A stretch of DNA of 64,000 nt from Mucilaginibacter rivuli (GTDB taxonomy: Bacteria; Bacteroidota; Bacteroidia; Sphingobacteriales; Sphingobacteriaceae). Shown here piece by piece: positions 17,102 to 26,269 of the stretch; position 1 is the stretch's first letter, and each line of letters starts with the position of its first letter. The stretch spans positions 180,804 through 244,803 of the forward strand of contig NZ_JAHXPQ010000008.1 in the NCBI RefSeq assembly GCF_019391655.1, written 5' to 3'. The notes under the pieces were generated by a model, which was not told the DNA's origin, made no database searches, and saw only the letters and a program-made list of their open reading frames with translations. A program made the translations under genes and the position numbers.

Positions 17102-18439
17102 ATGTTAAAAGAGGCTAAAAAAGGCAGGCGCAAAATATTTGTGCTCGATACATCAGTTATATTATACGACCACGATGCATTTAATAACTTTCAGGAACAT
17201 GATGTAGCCATCCCTATCCAGGTGTTAGAAGAACTGGATAACATGAAGAACGGCAACGAAACACGCAATTTTGAAGCCCGCAGCTTTATCCGCCTGATGG
17301 ATGATTTTTCTAAAAGTAACCTTATCAGTCATTGGCTGCCGTTGGAAGGTGAAAACAAGGGACATTTTAAAGTTATCATTGATAAAAAGATCCATGCGGA
17401 TGCCGAAGAGATTTTTGGTAACGATAAGATGGATAACCGCATATTGAACTCGGCACTGAGCCTTCAATATGATAACCCGGATAAAAAGGTTATACTGGTA
17501 TCAAAAGATATATGCCTGCGCCTTAAAGCCAAAGCCCTTGACCTGCATGCCGAAGATTACGAAACCGGTAAAATTAAAAATCTCGACCAACTCTATACCG
17601 GTAAAGCCATCATTAATAAAGTTGATGATAAAGTACTTACCGGCTTTACAAAAACAGGCACCTTACCCGCCGCCGATATTGAAGGCGAATTGCAGAACAA
17701 TAATTTTTATATTTTGCATGGCAAGCGCAAATCTGTACCGGCATTTTATAACGGTCAAACCCAACAACTGGAAGAAGTTGTGGAGCAACCTGTTTTTAAC
17801 ATCAGCCCTAAAAACATTGAGCAATCATTCGCCATACATGCTTTGCTTAACCCTAACATTAAACTGGTAAGCATACAAGGTAATGCGGGTACGGGTAAAA
17901 CGCTGCTGGCATTAGCAAGCGCTTTAGAGCAACGCAAAAACTTCAGGCAGATATATGTTACGCGCCCTATAGTGCCTTTAAGCAATAAAGACATTGGCTT
18001 TTTACCCGGCGATGTAAAATCGAAAATAGACCCATACATGGCCCCTATATGGGATAACCTGAAGTTTATAAAAGACCAGTTTGCCGATGATGAAAAGATG
18101 CAGGGCAAAATTGATGAACTGGTAACCAACGATAAAATAGCTATAGCGCCGCTGGCATTTATCCGTGGACGCACGCTTACCAAGATATTTTTTATTGTTG
18201 ATGAGGCTCAAAATCTTACCCCTCACGAGATAAAGACCATCATATCCCGGGCGGGCGAACACAGCAAATTTGTTTTTACAGGTGATATTTACCAGATTGA
18301 TACGCCTTATTTGGATGCTGAAAGTAACGGACTTTCTTATTTGATAGATAAGGCAAAGAGCCATCCGCTGTACGCGCATATTACTTTACAGAAAGGAGAG
18401 CGCAGTGAGTTGGCTAATTTAGCTACGGAGTTATTGTAG
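17102..18439 (+). CDS. PIN domain / PhoH-like ATPase fusion
   Basis: This 445-residue cytosolic protein has an N-terminal PIN nuclease domain (about 10-150) with KIFVLDTSVILYD and LEELD providing the acidic metal ligands. The PhoH P-loop domain (from about 230) has GNAGTGKTLLALASALEQ (Walker A), FFIVDEAQNLTPHEIKT (Walker B) and FTGDIYQID. This PIN-PhoH architecture is linked to RNA unwinding and cleavage in relatives; its physiological role in Bacteroidota is not settled. The ORF starts 64 bp after the terminator of the long repeat and its 3' end is 7 bp from the convergent FUSC gene. Confidence 0.93.
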   Translation: MLKEAKKGRRKIFVLDTSVILYDHDAFNNFQEHDVAIPIQVLEELDNMKNGNETRNFEARSFIRLMDDFSKSNLISHWLPLEGENKGHFKVIIDKKIHADAEEIFGNDKMDNRILNSALSLQYDNPDKKVILVSKDICLRLKAKALDLHAEDYETGKIKNLDQLYTGKAIINKVDDKVLTGFTKTGTLPAADIEGELQNNNFYILHGKRKSVPAFYNGQTQQLEEVVEQPVFNISPKNIEQSFAIHALLNPNIKLVSIQGNAGTGKTLLALASALEQRKNFRQIYVTRPIVPLSNKDIGFLPGDVKSKIDPYMAPIWDNLKFIKDQFADDEKMQGKIDELVTNDKIAIAPLAFIRGRTLTKIFFIVDEAQNLTPHEIKTIISRAGEHSKFVFTGDIYQIDTPYLDAESNGLSYLIDKAKSHPLYAHITLQKGERSELANLATELL

Positions 18440-18446
18440 GTAGCAA

Positions 18447-20579
18447 TTATTCCAATATCGCATCTGTGATCTTGGCGATATCGGTACTTACTTTAGTGAT
18501 AAACTCCAGTTGCTCTTTCAGCAGGTGCGAATCCATTGTCGTTTCGGTGGGGGTAACAGTTGGCGTGTTGCCTAACTTAGGTACTTCATCACTCCTTTGT
18601 TGCACCTTTTTGAGTGTTTCGTGCAGGATATTGATAGAACGCTTGGTAAGTTTCACGTTTTCGGGATGTACGGCATCAACCCCCTTATTTAACAATGATG
18701 AGGCAATAGTACCAATATATGAGGTAAGGATATGGTTTAGCACCACAAACTTGTGGATATCCTTTAAGTGCTTTTGCTGCTTTTTAGGTTCGGATGTCAT
18801 CCGTTCAAAAGCCGCCGAAAGGTTGGCCGATTTTACGTAAATATCCTTGCGCACCAGTTTGTACTCGGTAATATTAACCTGCTTTCCCGATAATGTTTCG
18901 GCAACTTTTAACAGGTAGTTGATATTAGCATCGAGCACATCGCCCAGGTATTCGCGTATCTGGTAAAACTCCCAGGTAGGTAAAATAAGATAGCTCGAAA
19001 CAAAGGCCAGTGCCGAGCCAATGGCGGTATCGGCAATACGCTCCTGAACCACGTTCCCTATCCCTAAAAACTTAAATAGAATTAGAATATAAGGCGTCAT
19101 CAGGATAACGCTTACAATATAGTTAACGCGCTGGAAGCTGTAGGCACCTACCATCAGTACAGTAAGAATGATGAACAGTGCTGTATTATCCGGAATAAAA
19201 CCGAGTATTAAAACACCCAGCAAACCACCTGCAATGGTGCCCAGTAAACGCTGATAGTTGCGTTGCTTGGTTAAACTGAAACCCGGTTTCAGTATCACGA
19301 TAATGGTTAGCAATATCCAGTAACTGTGATGGCCGTGCGAAATGGTTTTAGCCGTTATAAACCCGGCCAGGCATACCAAAGCAACCCGCATAGAATGCCT
19401 GAAGATGGATGAGCTAAGGGCCAGGTTATCCAGATATATCTGCGGATCGTATTCCTGACGGCTTACAAATTTAGAGTATTCAACATCGCTCTTATTCTCC
19501 AACAATACCACCGATTGGGAATTGTTATATTTATGAATATTGATCATCTGCTGGTTTAGGTTACGCAGGTTGATGAGTATTTTTTTAAGTGCGAGTGTGC
19601 TTATTTCTTTATGAGTTGCCCCAATGGCATCTATCCTTATTTTAAGGCGCTCCAATTCGGGATTAAGGTCAACCAAATGATGGTAACGCGAATTGGATTG
19701 TACGGCAGCACCTATATTATCCAGTTCATCGGCAATATGTACAATGGCGCGGCCCATCTCTTCCAATATGCCTGTGGGCTCAAATTTCGCGTGCAGTTCA
19801 GCATAATCATAATGCGTGGCCATCATGGCTTCAAACATATCTACGGCGTCAACAAAGGTAAGTATGAGCAAGCGGCTGGCATTGGTAGATTCTTTTACGG
19901 CAAGCCTGCTTTTAAAAAGCAACTCCCTAACGGCATCCTGGTTATGGCTTACATGCACCTGCTGCAATATTACCTTATGATAGTTATCTTCAATATCTAT
20001 CCCCGGAAGGTAAAAATTAGCCTTTAACCTCAAAAATTTTGATACATCAAGGATATTTTCGCCCAGAGCCTGCTGCGCCGCGCGGTACGGCCTGATGCTG
20101 AAAAATGTAATGCTCATTACCATATACCAGGCCCCGCCTGCAAGTATAGTAGCACTATAGCCTAATACCTCTGATGGTGCAAGCTCCTTATCCATCATGA
20201 GCACCATAATGAGCAGACAAGATGTGCCTATTGACGCCGCCCTATTACCATAAACATTTAGCATGGAGAAAATGAAAGCCAGCATAACGATCTCGATACC
20301 AAGCGTGTATACATTCATCCGTGCAAAACCGGTAATAATGGCAACGGCAAACATTAACAGATTGCAAATAAGCATCCCGTTACGTTTATGAAATACGGGG
20401 CCTGGATTATCCGCACCACTGGCACAAAGCGCGCCTAATGATAACGTTAAGCCGGTTTCCAGCATATCAAACTTTACAAACACAAGCGATGGCAGTAATA
20501 CCCCAAGTGATATACGGAGGCCATCAGAAAAATATTGGCTGTATAAAAAGTTCTGTATTGCTCGGGTTTGTTTTCTCAT
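18447..20579 (-). CDS. FUSC family inner-membrane protein (YccS-like)
   Basis: The protein has 710 residues with two membrane bundles. The first (about 18-165) contains several short hydrophobic helices starting SLGVLLPSLVFV, and the second (about 395-525) includes HSYWILLTIIVILKPGFSLT, the most conserved FUSC signature. The large cytosolic segment between and the C-terminal tail are helical. FUSC proteins resemble aromatic-acid exporters (AaeB) and fusaric-acid resistance transporters, but substrates of the YccS/YhfK branch are unknown. The gene is divergent from ppc, with a 202-bp intergenic region. Confidence 0.9.
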   Translation of the reverse strand: MRKQTRAIQNFLYSQYFSDGLRISLGVLLPSLVFVKFDMLETGLTLSLGALCASGADNPGPVFHKRNGMLICNLLMFAVAIITGFARMNVYTLGIEIVMLAFIFSMLNVYGNRAASIGTSCLLIMVLMMDKELAPSEVLGYSATILAGGAWYMVMSITFFSIRPYRAAQQALGENILDVSKFLRLKANFYLPGIDIEDNYHKVILQQVHVSHNQDAVRELLFKSRLAVKESTNASRLLILTFVDAVDMFEAMMATHYDYAELHAKFEPTGILEEMGRAIVHIADELDNIGAAVQSNSRYHHLVDLNPELERLKIRIDAIGATHKEISTLALKKILINLRNLNQQMINIHKYNNSQSVVLLENKSDVEYSKFVSRQEYDPQIYLDNLALSSSIFRHSMRVALVCLAGFITAKTISHGHHSYWILLTIIVILKPGFSLTKQRNYQRLLGTIAGGLLGVLILGFIPDNTALFIILTVLMVGAYSFQRVNYIVSVILMTPYILILFKFLGIGNVVQERIADTAIGSALAFVSSYLILPTWEFYQIREYLGDVLDANINYLLKVAETLSGKQVNITEYKLVRKDIYVKSANLSAAFERMTSEPKKQQKHLKDIHKFVVLNHILTSYIGTIASSLLNKGVDAVHPENVKLTKRSINILHETLKKVQQRSDEVPKLGNTPTVTPTETTMDSHLLKEQLEFITKVSTDIAKITDAILE

Positions 20580-20781
20580 GCGGAACGATCGTACGAATAT
20601 AGGTTACTGCAAACAGGCGGGCAAATAATATGAATATTGTATTTTGGGCAGTAAAGTATATTACTTTGGTAGAAATTATCTTCAATTCAATAAATTTTAA
20701 AGTTTTTTAACTATTTTCAGCCTTTGTTACAAATAGTGTAAAAAACCGACTAATTTTCAACCAAACTACTATCGCTACAGC

Positions 20782-23367
20782 ATGACCCAAGTTTCAAAAC
20801 TCAGCCAAAAAGAAACCGCTTTTAACCAGGAGGTTGTTACACGTTTTGAGTTATATAACAGTCTGTTTTTAACCTTGCCTTTTTACCAGGTAAAAGATAC
20901 CGGGATATTGTTGCCATTTTTCAGCTCGCATTGTGAGCAGGGAGCGGCCGAGCAGCTATCGCCCCTGGAGATCATCAAGAGTTTTTTTGAAAAGTATGTA
21001 CCCGATATCGACCGCGAAGAGCGTCTTAACCGACTTTTCCGTTTTATACAATACATTGAGCGCCAGGTAGTATTATTTGATTCGATTGAAGACGCGGCTT
21101 TTAACAAACTGAGCTATACCGAAGAGGGGGGCACGGTGAAAGGCCTTGTGCAGCAAGCTACCGCACGCGACCAGATGCGCAAAACCATTGCCGAAAAGTT
21201 GGAAAATTTTTCGTTAAGGTTGGTACTTACCGCCCACCCTACCCAATTTTACCCTGGCCCGGTTTTGGGTATTATGACAGATCTGAGCGAAGCTTTAAAG
21301 CATGATGATATTAACTCTATCAACCTGCTGTTACAGCAATTAGGTAAAACACCTTTCTTTAATAAAACATCGCCAACGCCGGTTGATGAGGCTGTTAGTC
21401 TTGCCTGGTTTTTGGAAAACATATTCTATTTCGCCGCAGGTGCTATACAATCAAGTTTAGATGATGAGTTCGATCTGAACGCTAATGGCGGCCACCGCGC
21501 CATTGAACTTGGCTTTTGGCCGGGTGGCGATCGTGACGGTAACCCTAACGTAACCGTACAAAGCACCGAGGCCGTTGCCGCGCATTTGCGTAAAGCATTG
21601 TTCAGGTGTTATTACCGCGAGTTCCGTACGCTTAAAAAGCGCATTACCTTCCGCGGTGTAAACCAGGCGATGGAAGCGCTCGAAAAAATATTTTATGAAG
21701 ACGCTTTTAACAGTCCTAAACCTCAAAATTTGCAAGCCGAAATATTAAAACAGCTTGCTATTGTAAAAGATGTTTTAATAAGCGACCATTACTCGTTGTT
21801 TGTTGAGTTGGTAGATAGCCTTGTTTGTAAAGTAAAACTTTTCGGCTGCCATTTTGCAACATTAGATATCCGCCAGGATAGCCGTGTGCTGCGCAGCGTA
21901 CATAAATACTGCATAGAAAACAGTTCGTTGAAAAACCTGGTTAAACCCGATTATTTTGACCTGGGCGAAGAAGATAAGCTAAAAGCTATACAGTTTACCG
22001 AAATAAATTACAACCCGCTCGATGACGCGGACGCGATGGTAAAAGATACATTAGGTACAATCCGCCTGATGAAAGAGATACAGACCGCAAGTGGCGAAAA
22101 GGCTTGCCAGCGTTTTATCATCAGCAATTGCCAGCAGGCATCGGATATTTTGCAGTTGATGAACCTGTTTTTATGGTCGGGATGGAAAAAAGAGAGCCTG
22201 AGCGTTGATTTTATGCCATTATTTGAAACCGTAAACGACCTGACCGTTGCAGCGCAGGTAATGGAACGCCTGTACACTCACCCTTTCTACAAAGAACATT
22301 TACAACGACGCGGAAATAAGCAAACCATAATGCTTGGTTTCTCGGATAGTACGAAAGATGGCGGTTACCTGATGGCCAACTGGTCTATATACAAAGCCAA
22401 GGTTGAATTAACAGCCAAAGCGAATGAGTACGGTATCCAATTGGCATTTTTTGACGGCCGTGGCGGCCCACCTGCACGCGGTGGTGGTAAAACGCACAAA
22501 TTTTACTCGTCAATGGGTAAAGAGATAGCTAATGATCATATCCAGTTGACGGTACAGGGGCAAACAGTAAGTTCACAATACGGATCATTCGATACGGCGC
22601 GCTTTAACATGGAGCAGCTGATTAACGCGGGTATTGTATCGGCGCTAAACCCTGACAGTAAAGACCTGATAGACGACGAGCACAAAGAATTGATATCTAA
22701 ATTGGCCGAAATAAGCCACGTTGCGTTTATGGAATTGCGCGAGCACCCATTATTCCTCAAATACCTGGAAAAAATGAGCCCGCTTAAATTACTGTCCAAC
22801 ATCAACATCAGCAGTCGTCCGACTAAGCGTAACGCCGGCAGCGAGTTAAAACTGGAAGATTTGCGTGCCATCAGCTTTGTAACATCATGGAGCCAGTTAA
22901 AACAAAATATACCGGGCTTTTATGGCGTGGGTACCGCACTGCAGCAAATGAAAGATGCCGGTAGCTGGAATGGCTTAAAAGAATTGTACAAGCAATCGGG
23001 TTTCTTTAAAACGATGATAGATAACTGTATGATGTCGATGTCGAAATCAGATTTCCGCATCACTGCCTACCTTGTTGACGACCCTACATTTGGTGATTTC
23101 TGGAAAAAACTTAAAGCTGAATTTGATTTAACCCGCGAACTGTTATTATCATTAACGGATAGTGATGTGTTGATGCAGGAATACCCGGTTGAACGCAAAT
23201 CAATTGCCATACGCGAAAAAGTGGTATTACCATTGGTAATATTACAACACTTTGCCTTACAACAGCTTAACACACTCCCACCTGATGATAAGTTTTACGC
23301 AGTGTATAACAAATTAGTTGTTAGGACTGTGTACGGTATTGTTAATGCAGGCAGAAATTTGGCGTAA
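20782..23367 (+). CDS. ppc: Phosphoenolpyruvate carboxylase
   Basis: The 861-residue cytosolic enzyme carboxylates PEP with bicarbonate to oxaloacetate, an anaplerotic step. LVLTAHPTQFYPG has the catalytic His (residue 152), and GFWPGGDRDGNPNVT is the second signature. GFSDSTKDGGYLMANW and FFDGRGGPPARGGGKTH form the active-site loop region. NINISSRPTKR is near the C-terminal allosteric part. Several blocks differ slightly from the E. coli form (for example PPARGGG for TVGRGGGP), which is a known variant in Bacteroidota as far as I recall. It is monocistronic, followed by a palindromic element and by repeat copy B in the opposite direction. Confidence 0.96.
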   Translation: MTQVSKLSQKETAFNQEVVTRFELYNSLFLTLPFYQVKDTGILLPFFSSHCEQGAAEQLSPLEIIKSFFEKYVPDIDREERLNRLFRFIQYIERQVVLFDSIEDAAFNKLSYTEEGGTVKGLVQQATARDQMRKTIAEKLENFSLRLVLTAHPTQFYPGPVLGIMTDLSEALKHDDINSINLLLQQLGKTPFFNKTSPTPVDEAVSLAWFLENIFYFAAGAIQSSLDDEFDLNANGGHRAIELGFWPGGDRDGNPNVTVQSTEAVAAHLRKALFRCYYREFRTLKKRITFRGVNQAMEALEKIFYEDAFNSPKPQNLQAEILKQLAIVKDVLISDHYSLFVELVDSLVCKVKLFGCHFATLDIRQDSRVLRSVHKYCIENSSLKNLVKPDYFDLGEEDKLKAIQFTEINYNPLDDADAMVKDTLGTIRLMKEIQTASGEKACQRFIISNCQQASDILQLMNLFLWSGWKKESLSVDFMPLFETVNDLTVAAQVMERLYTHPFYKEHLQRRGNKQTIMLGFSDSTKDGGYLMANWSIYKAKVELTAKANEYGIQLAFFDGRGGPPARGGGKTHKFYSSMGKEIANDHIQLTVQGQTVSSQYGSFDTARFNMEQLINAGIVSALNPDSKDLIDDEHKELISKLAEISHVAFMELREHPLFLKYLEKMSPLKLLSNINISSRPTKRNAGSELKLEDLRAISFVTSWSQLKQNIPGFYGVGTALQQMKDAGSWNGLKELYKQSGFFKTMIDNCMMSMSKSDFRITAYLVDDPTFGDFWKKLKAEFDLTRELLLSLTDSDVLMQEYPVERKSIAIREKVVLPLVILQHFALQQLNTLPPDDKFYAVYNKLVVRTVYGIVNAGRNLA

Positions 23368-23376
23368 AACAAAATC

Positions 23377-23484
23377 TGTCATTTCGAACGATAGTGAGAA
23401 ATCTTTACAAAATGAGTGTAGTGCTATGCATTGGCGCCAATAACATTTCGTAAAGTATTCCCCTCGTTGTCGCTCGAAATGACA
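23377..23484. repeat. Palindromic repeat element downstream of ppc
   Basis: Outer arms 23377-23391 and 23470-23484 match 14 of 15 as inverse copies (TGTCATTTCGAACGA). A second inner pair, CTTTACAAAATG against CATTTCGTAAAG, matches 11 of 12. The centre holds a perfect 12-bp palindrome, ATTGGCGCCAAT, and CTATGCATTGGCGCCAAT is shared word for word with 27202-27219. Probably a non-autonomous dispersed repeat; it could also act as a terminator for ppc. Confidence 0.7.
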
Positions 23485-23508
23485 AGATATTAAATTACAA
23501 AACCCTAT

Positions 23509-23553
23509 AAAAACGAAAACGGAAGCCGCATCTTTCGAGTTGACTTCCGTTTC
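23509..23553 (-). terminator. Terminator hairpin ending repeat copy B
   Basis: On the minus strand, 10-bp arms GAAACGGAAG and CTTCCGTTTC-type (23544-23553 with 23515-23525) flank a loop containing TCGAAAGA. They are followed by CGTTTTTA. Confidence 0.78.
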
Positions 23554-23862
23554 ATCCTTTGGTTTGCCGTAGCTCCCCATAGGTTATCAAGTTTTGTGTA
23601 ATTAACCTCGATCCGATCTTTCGTAGCCCTTGCAAGCTTTGCGATCTGCGATCTCTTACTCCTTTTTGTTGTTTCCCTCCGTGGAGTTCTGCAACGTAGT
23701 TGTAATGCCTTTATTAGCGTCACATTTCCACAGTCATGTTTTGCAACCGCTGTTTCTGATATGATTTGAAAACATCCCTTGATCTTTAGCTCCCCCGAAG
23801 GTTTACCCGATTCAATTTCTGATTTTCTGCCAGGCTGTCAAAGTACGTCGTTCTTGATGATT
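23509..23862 (-). repeat. Long inverted element, copy B (candidate structured RNA)
   Basis: About 354 bp on the minus strand, the inverse partner of copy A, 6.5 kb away. It has the same 5' block with TTTGACAGCCTGGCAG, the same 3' block with GCAAAGCTTGCAAGGGCTACG, and the same hairpin. The middle differs from A at many positions and by short indels, so this is an old pair and not a recent duplication. Upstream of its 5' end lie four GTTGATAA motifs. Short frames cross it, but no start, length or end agrees with copy A except the shared QIAKLARATK stretch. Confidence 0.6.
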
Positions 23863-23910
23863 CTAAGATAGTATGCCGGGGTGCATTCTACAAGAAAAAA
23901 ATGCGGCTAT

Positions 23911-24016
23911 TTATCAACCCGTTTATCAACCGTTTTGGTATAGTTATCAACTTTGAGTGTCGCACATAACTATCAGTCAGTTTGAGCGTTCGCTAACCTT
24001 TATCGTAGTTATCAAC
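23911..24016. promoter_or_regulatory. Cluster of four TTATCAAC motifs in the 23.9-24.1 kb gap
   Basis: TTATCAAC occurs at 23911, 23923, 23944 and 24009, all in one orientation, followed by an AT-rich stretch to 24110. Read from repeat copy B these are upstream GTTGATAA motifs, as before copy A. They resemble DnaA boxes (TTATCCACA) with one change; see the finding. I see no gene between 23863 and 24124. Confidence 0.45.
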
Positions 24017-24124
24017 ATTTTAATAACTCACACTTTTTAAAATCCAAGTCCAAATTCATATTCAAAAAACTCATATTTTATATAAAATCCATAAAAAGTT
24101 AATGTTAAACAGGAGTTACCCCAC

Positions 24125-24880
24125 CTACAATTTCTCTGTTAAATTCTTCCAATATCGTTTTGGTACATGCCTTAAATGTAGTTTGGTATTTTTACGCGCC
24201 GCAATGTTCACGCTTTTAAAATAATCTTTCCATAACAACTGATAAATACCTTCATCACTGTCATATTGTGATACAAGACCATTATTGTTTTGTGTATTAA
24301 AATCAAAAGTTACATACTCTACCCTGTGCTGATCGTAATATAAACCATAAGCCCGAAGTGTATCATAAATTATCCATTTCTGATCGGCATAACGATTTTT
24401 AAAATGACGTAATATAAGTGGCAGTACATTAAAGTCCGGCTCCACCGTGGCATAAAATGTACCATCGTTTAGTTTCTGAAACCGGATAAACGCCTCCATC
24501 CTATGCTTTTCGCGCCTAACCATCCGTACTATCTCTGATACCCGCCTCACATACTTATTACCATAGTTCTCTTCTATTGACCGGTCGCTGTCGAATACAT
24601 ACCTTATGTACCCTACTACCGGGTTATCTTCTTCCTTTATCTCCGAAAGGTATGCAGCATACAGCCGCTGCAAGCCACCTGACGTTAATTTATCACTCAA
24701 CCCTTTAAGTACCCGCTTTGCTTTAGCCTCATCCGTTACCACCGTCATTTCGCTGCCAAACAAAGCGGTATCATAGGCACCGTTCAGTTTAAGCTTAACC
24801 AAACCCAGTTTGTGCGTATAAATATCAAAAACAGCGGTAAGCAGCCCCTCAAAGCTGCCATCGTAAAAAAGGGTGGTCAT
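24125..24880 (-). CDS. TIGR03915 / DUF4130 putative DNA-metabolism protein
   Basis: The 251-residue protein begins LFYDGSFEGLLTAVFDIY, the hallmark start of the TIGR03915 family. The C-terminal half (VEPDFNVLPLILRHFKNRYADQKWIIYDTLRAYGLYYD) is the DUF4130 domain. The family is almost always encoded next to a radical SAM protein of the TIGR03916 type, exactly as here with a 2-bp gap. A role in DNA repair or modification is predicted only from this association; no catalytic activity is established. No signal peptide; cytosolic. Confidence 0.9.
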   Translation of the reverse strand: MTTLFYDGSFEGLLTAVFDIYTHKLGLVKLKLNGAYDTALFGSEMTVVTDEAKAKRVLKGLSDKLTSGGLQRLYAAYLSEIKEEDNPVVGYIRYVFDSDRSIEENYGNKYVRRVSEIVRMVRREKHRMEAFIRFQKLNDGTFYATVEPDFNVLPLILRHFKNRYADQKWIIYDTLRAYGLYYDQHRVEYVTFDFNTQNNNGLVSQYDSDEGIYQLLWKDYFKSVNIAARKNTKLHLRHVPKRYWKNLTEKL

Positions 24881-24882
24881 TT

Positions 24883-26139
24883 CTAAAACAGGCTTAACTG
24901 GTTGGGTTTATTTTTAAGATACTTGCTTGATGATTCGGCCAATATAAACTGCTTGATCCTGGTTCCCGTCAGGTCGCGCCGCTCAAACCCGCTGCTGCTG
25001 CATATCACAAAATACCTTGCCCTGTTTACCGCCACGCCCATGCGTTTTAAATGCTCCCAATTAAGTTTTCCAAACTTACGGGCCGCCACAATCTTCGCGG
25101 CCGAGGTAAGGCCTATTCCCGGCACACGCAATATCAGGCGCAGGTCGGCTTTGTTGATATCTATCGGGAAGGTTTCCATATTTCGTATTGCCCAACCCAG
25201 CTTGGGATCGATATCCAGATCAAGGTGCGGCACATCATCATTTACAATCTCGTTTACCTTAAAGCCATAAAAGCGCATCAGCCAATCGGCCTGGTAAAGC
25301 CTGTTCTCGCGCACCATGGGTACTTCGGTATTTAAACCCGGCAGGCGCTTATCATTGCTTATCGGTACATATCCCGAATAATACACCCGCTTCATATTAT
25401 AAGTTTTATAAAAATGATTGGCGGTAACCAGCACCTGCCGGTCGTTCTCGGGCGTTGCACCTATTACCATTTGTGTGCTTTGCCCTGCCGGTGCAAACAT
25501 GGGTGTACTTTTAAACAGCTTCTTTTCTTCTTTAAATTGTATCAGTTCATTCTTTAAAAAGCCCATTGGCTTTAGCATGTCGTTACGGTTTTTATCCGGA
25601 GCTAAAAGCTTTAACCCTGCTTTTGTAGGCATTTCAAGGTTAACGCTTAACCTGTCGGCATAGAGCCCGGCTTCATACATCAGGTCATCACTGGCGCCAG
25701 GGATGGTTTTGAGATGAATATAGCCGTTAAACTTGTGTTCAGTTCTTAACTTTTTTGCGATACGTACCAGGCGCTCCATGGTATAATCAGCATCTTTAAA
25801 TATGCCCGAACTCAAAAATAATCCTTCGATATAATTTCGACGATAAAAATTAATAGTCAGTTCTACTACTTCCTGCACCGTAAATGCTGCCCTTTTGATA
25901 TCGTTGCTTTTACGCGACACGCAATATGCGCAATCGAAAACACAATGATTGGTGAGCAATATTTTTAACAGTGATACGCAGCGCCCATCTTGCGTGTATG
26001 TATGGCAAATACCGTTGCTGGCATTACCAAGTCCGCCGTTATCATTCTTCCGCTTGCTCCCACTCGACGCGCATGACACATCATATTTAGCCGCGTCGGC
26101 CAAAATTGACAGTTTTTCCCTTATCCTTTCCTCATTCAT
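24883..26139 (-). CDS. TIGR03916 putative DNA modification/repair radical SAM protein
   Basis: The protein has 418 residues. NHCVFDCAYCVSRKSNDIKR contains the Cys-x3-Cys-x2-Cys triad that binds the SAM-cleaving 4Fe-4S cluster, at about residues 75-95. The barrel continues through SSGIFKDADYTMERL and TIPGASDDLMYEAG. Near the C-terminus, LILRVPGIGLTSAAKIVAAR is a helix-hairpin-helix motif, suggesting DNA binding. It is the first gene of a two-gene operon with the DUF4130 protein. A TAAATTTG -7 element sits 8 nt upstream of the ATG. The actual reaction is unknown. Confidence 0.92.
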   Translation of the reverse strand: MNEERIREKLSILADAAKYDVSCASSGSKRKNDNGGLGNASNGICHTYTQDGRCVSLLKILLTNHCVFDCAYCVSRKSNDIKRAAFTVQEVVELTINFYRRNYIEGLFLSSGIFKDADYTMERLVRIAKKLRTEHKFNGYIHLKTIPGASDDLMYEAGLYADRLSVNLEMPTKAGLKLLAPDKNRNDMLKPMGFLKNELIQFKEEKKLFKSTPMFAPAGQSTQMVIGATPENDRQVLVTANHFYKTYNMKRVYYSGYVPISNDKRLPGLNTEVPMVRENRLYQADWLMRFYGFKVNEIVNDDVPHLDLDIDPKLGWAIRNMETFPIDINKADLRLILRVPGIGLTSAAKIVAARKFGKLNWEHLKRMGVAVNRARYFVICSSSGFERRDLTGTRIKQFILAESSSKYLKNKPNQLSLF

Positions 26140-26146
26140 ATCAATT

Positions 26147-26154
26147 CAAATTTA
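26147..26154 (-). promoter_or_regulatory. Candidate -7 element for the radical SAM operon
   Basis: Minus-strand TAAATTTG is an exact consensus match, 7 nt before the ATG at 26139, implying a very short leader. A -33 TTTG at 18-20 nt is not evident. Confidence 0.4.
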
Positions 26155-26269
26155 CTAATATTTTTAGCAATTAAAGATGAAGAGATACTTTATTTTTAAC
26201 AATTTTATGGCTACAACCGATTAGTTTGAAACTGTACAACCAAACAGGTAAATTGAACGTTATTATGTT

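Noticed and set aside
16669..23862. Composite transposon carrying phoH, FUSC and ppc
   Set aside because: There is no transposase, the copies are strongly diverged and the enclosed genes are core housekeeping types.
23863..24124. Replication origin
   Set aside because: The motifs are TTATCAAC, not TTATCCACA, no dnaA/dnaN or gidA is nearby, and the same motif occurs before repeat copy A. I keep it as a possible control region only.
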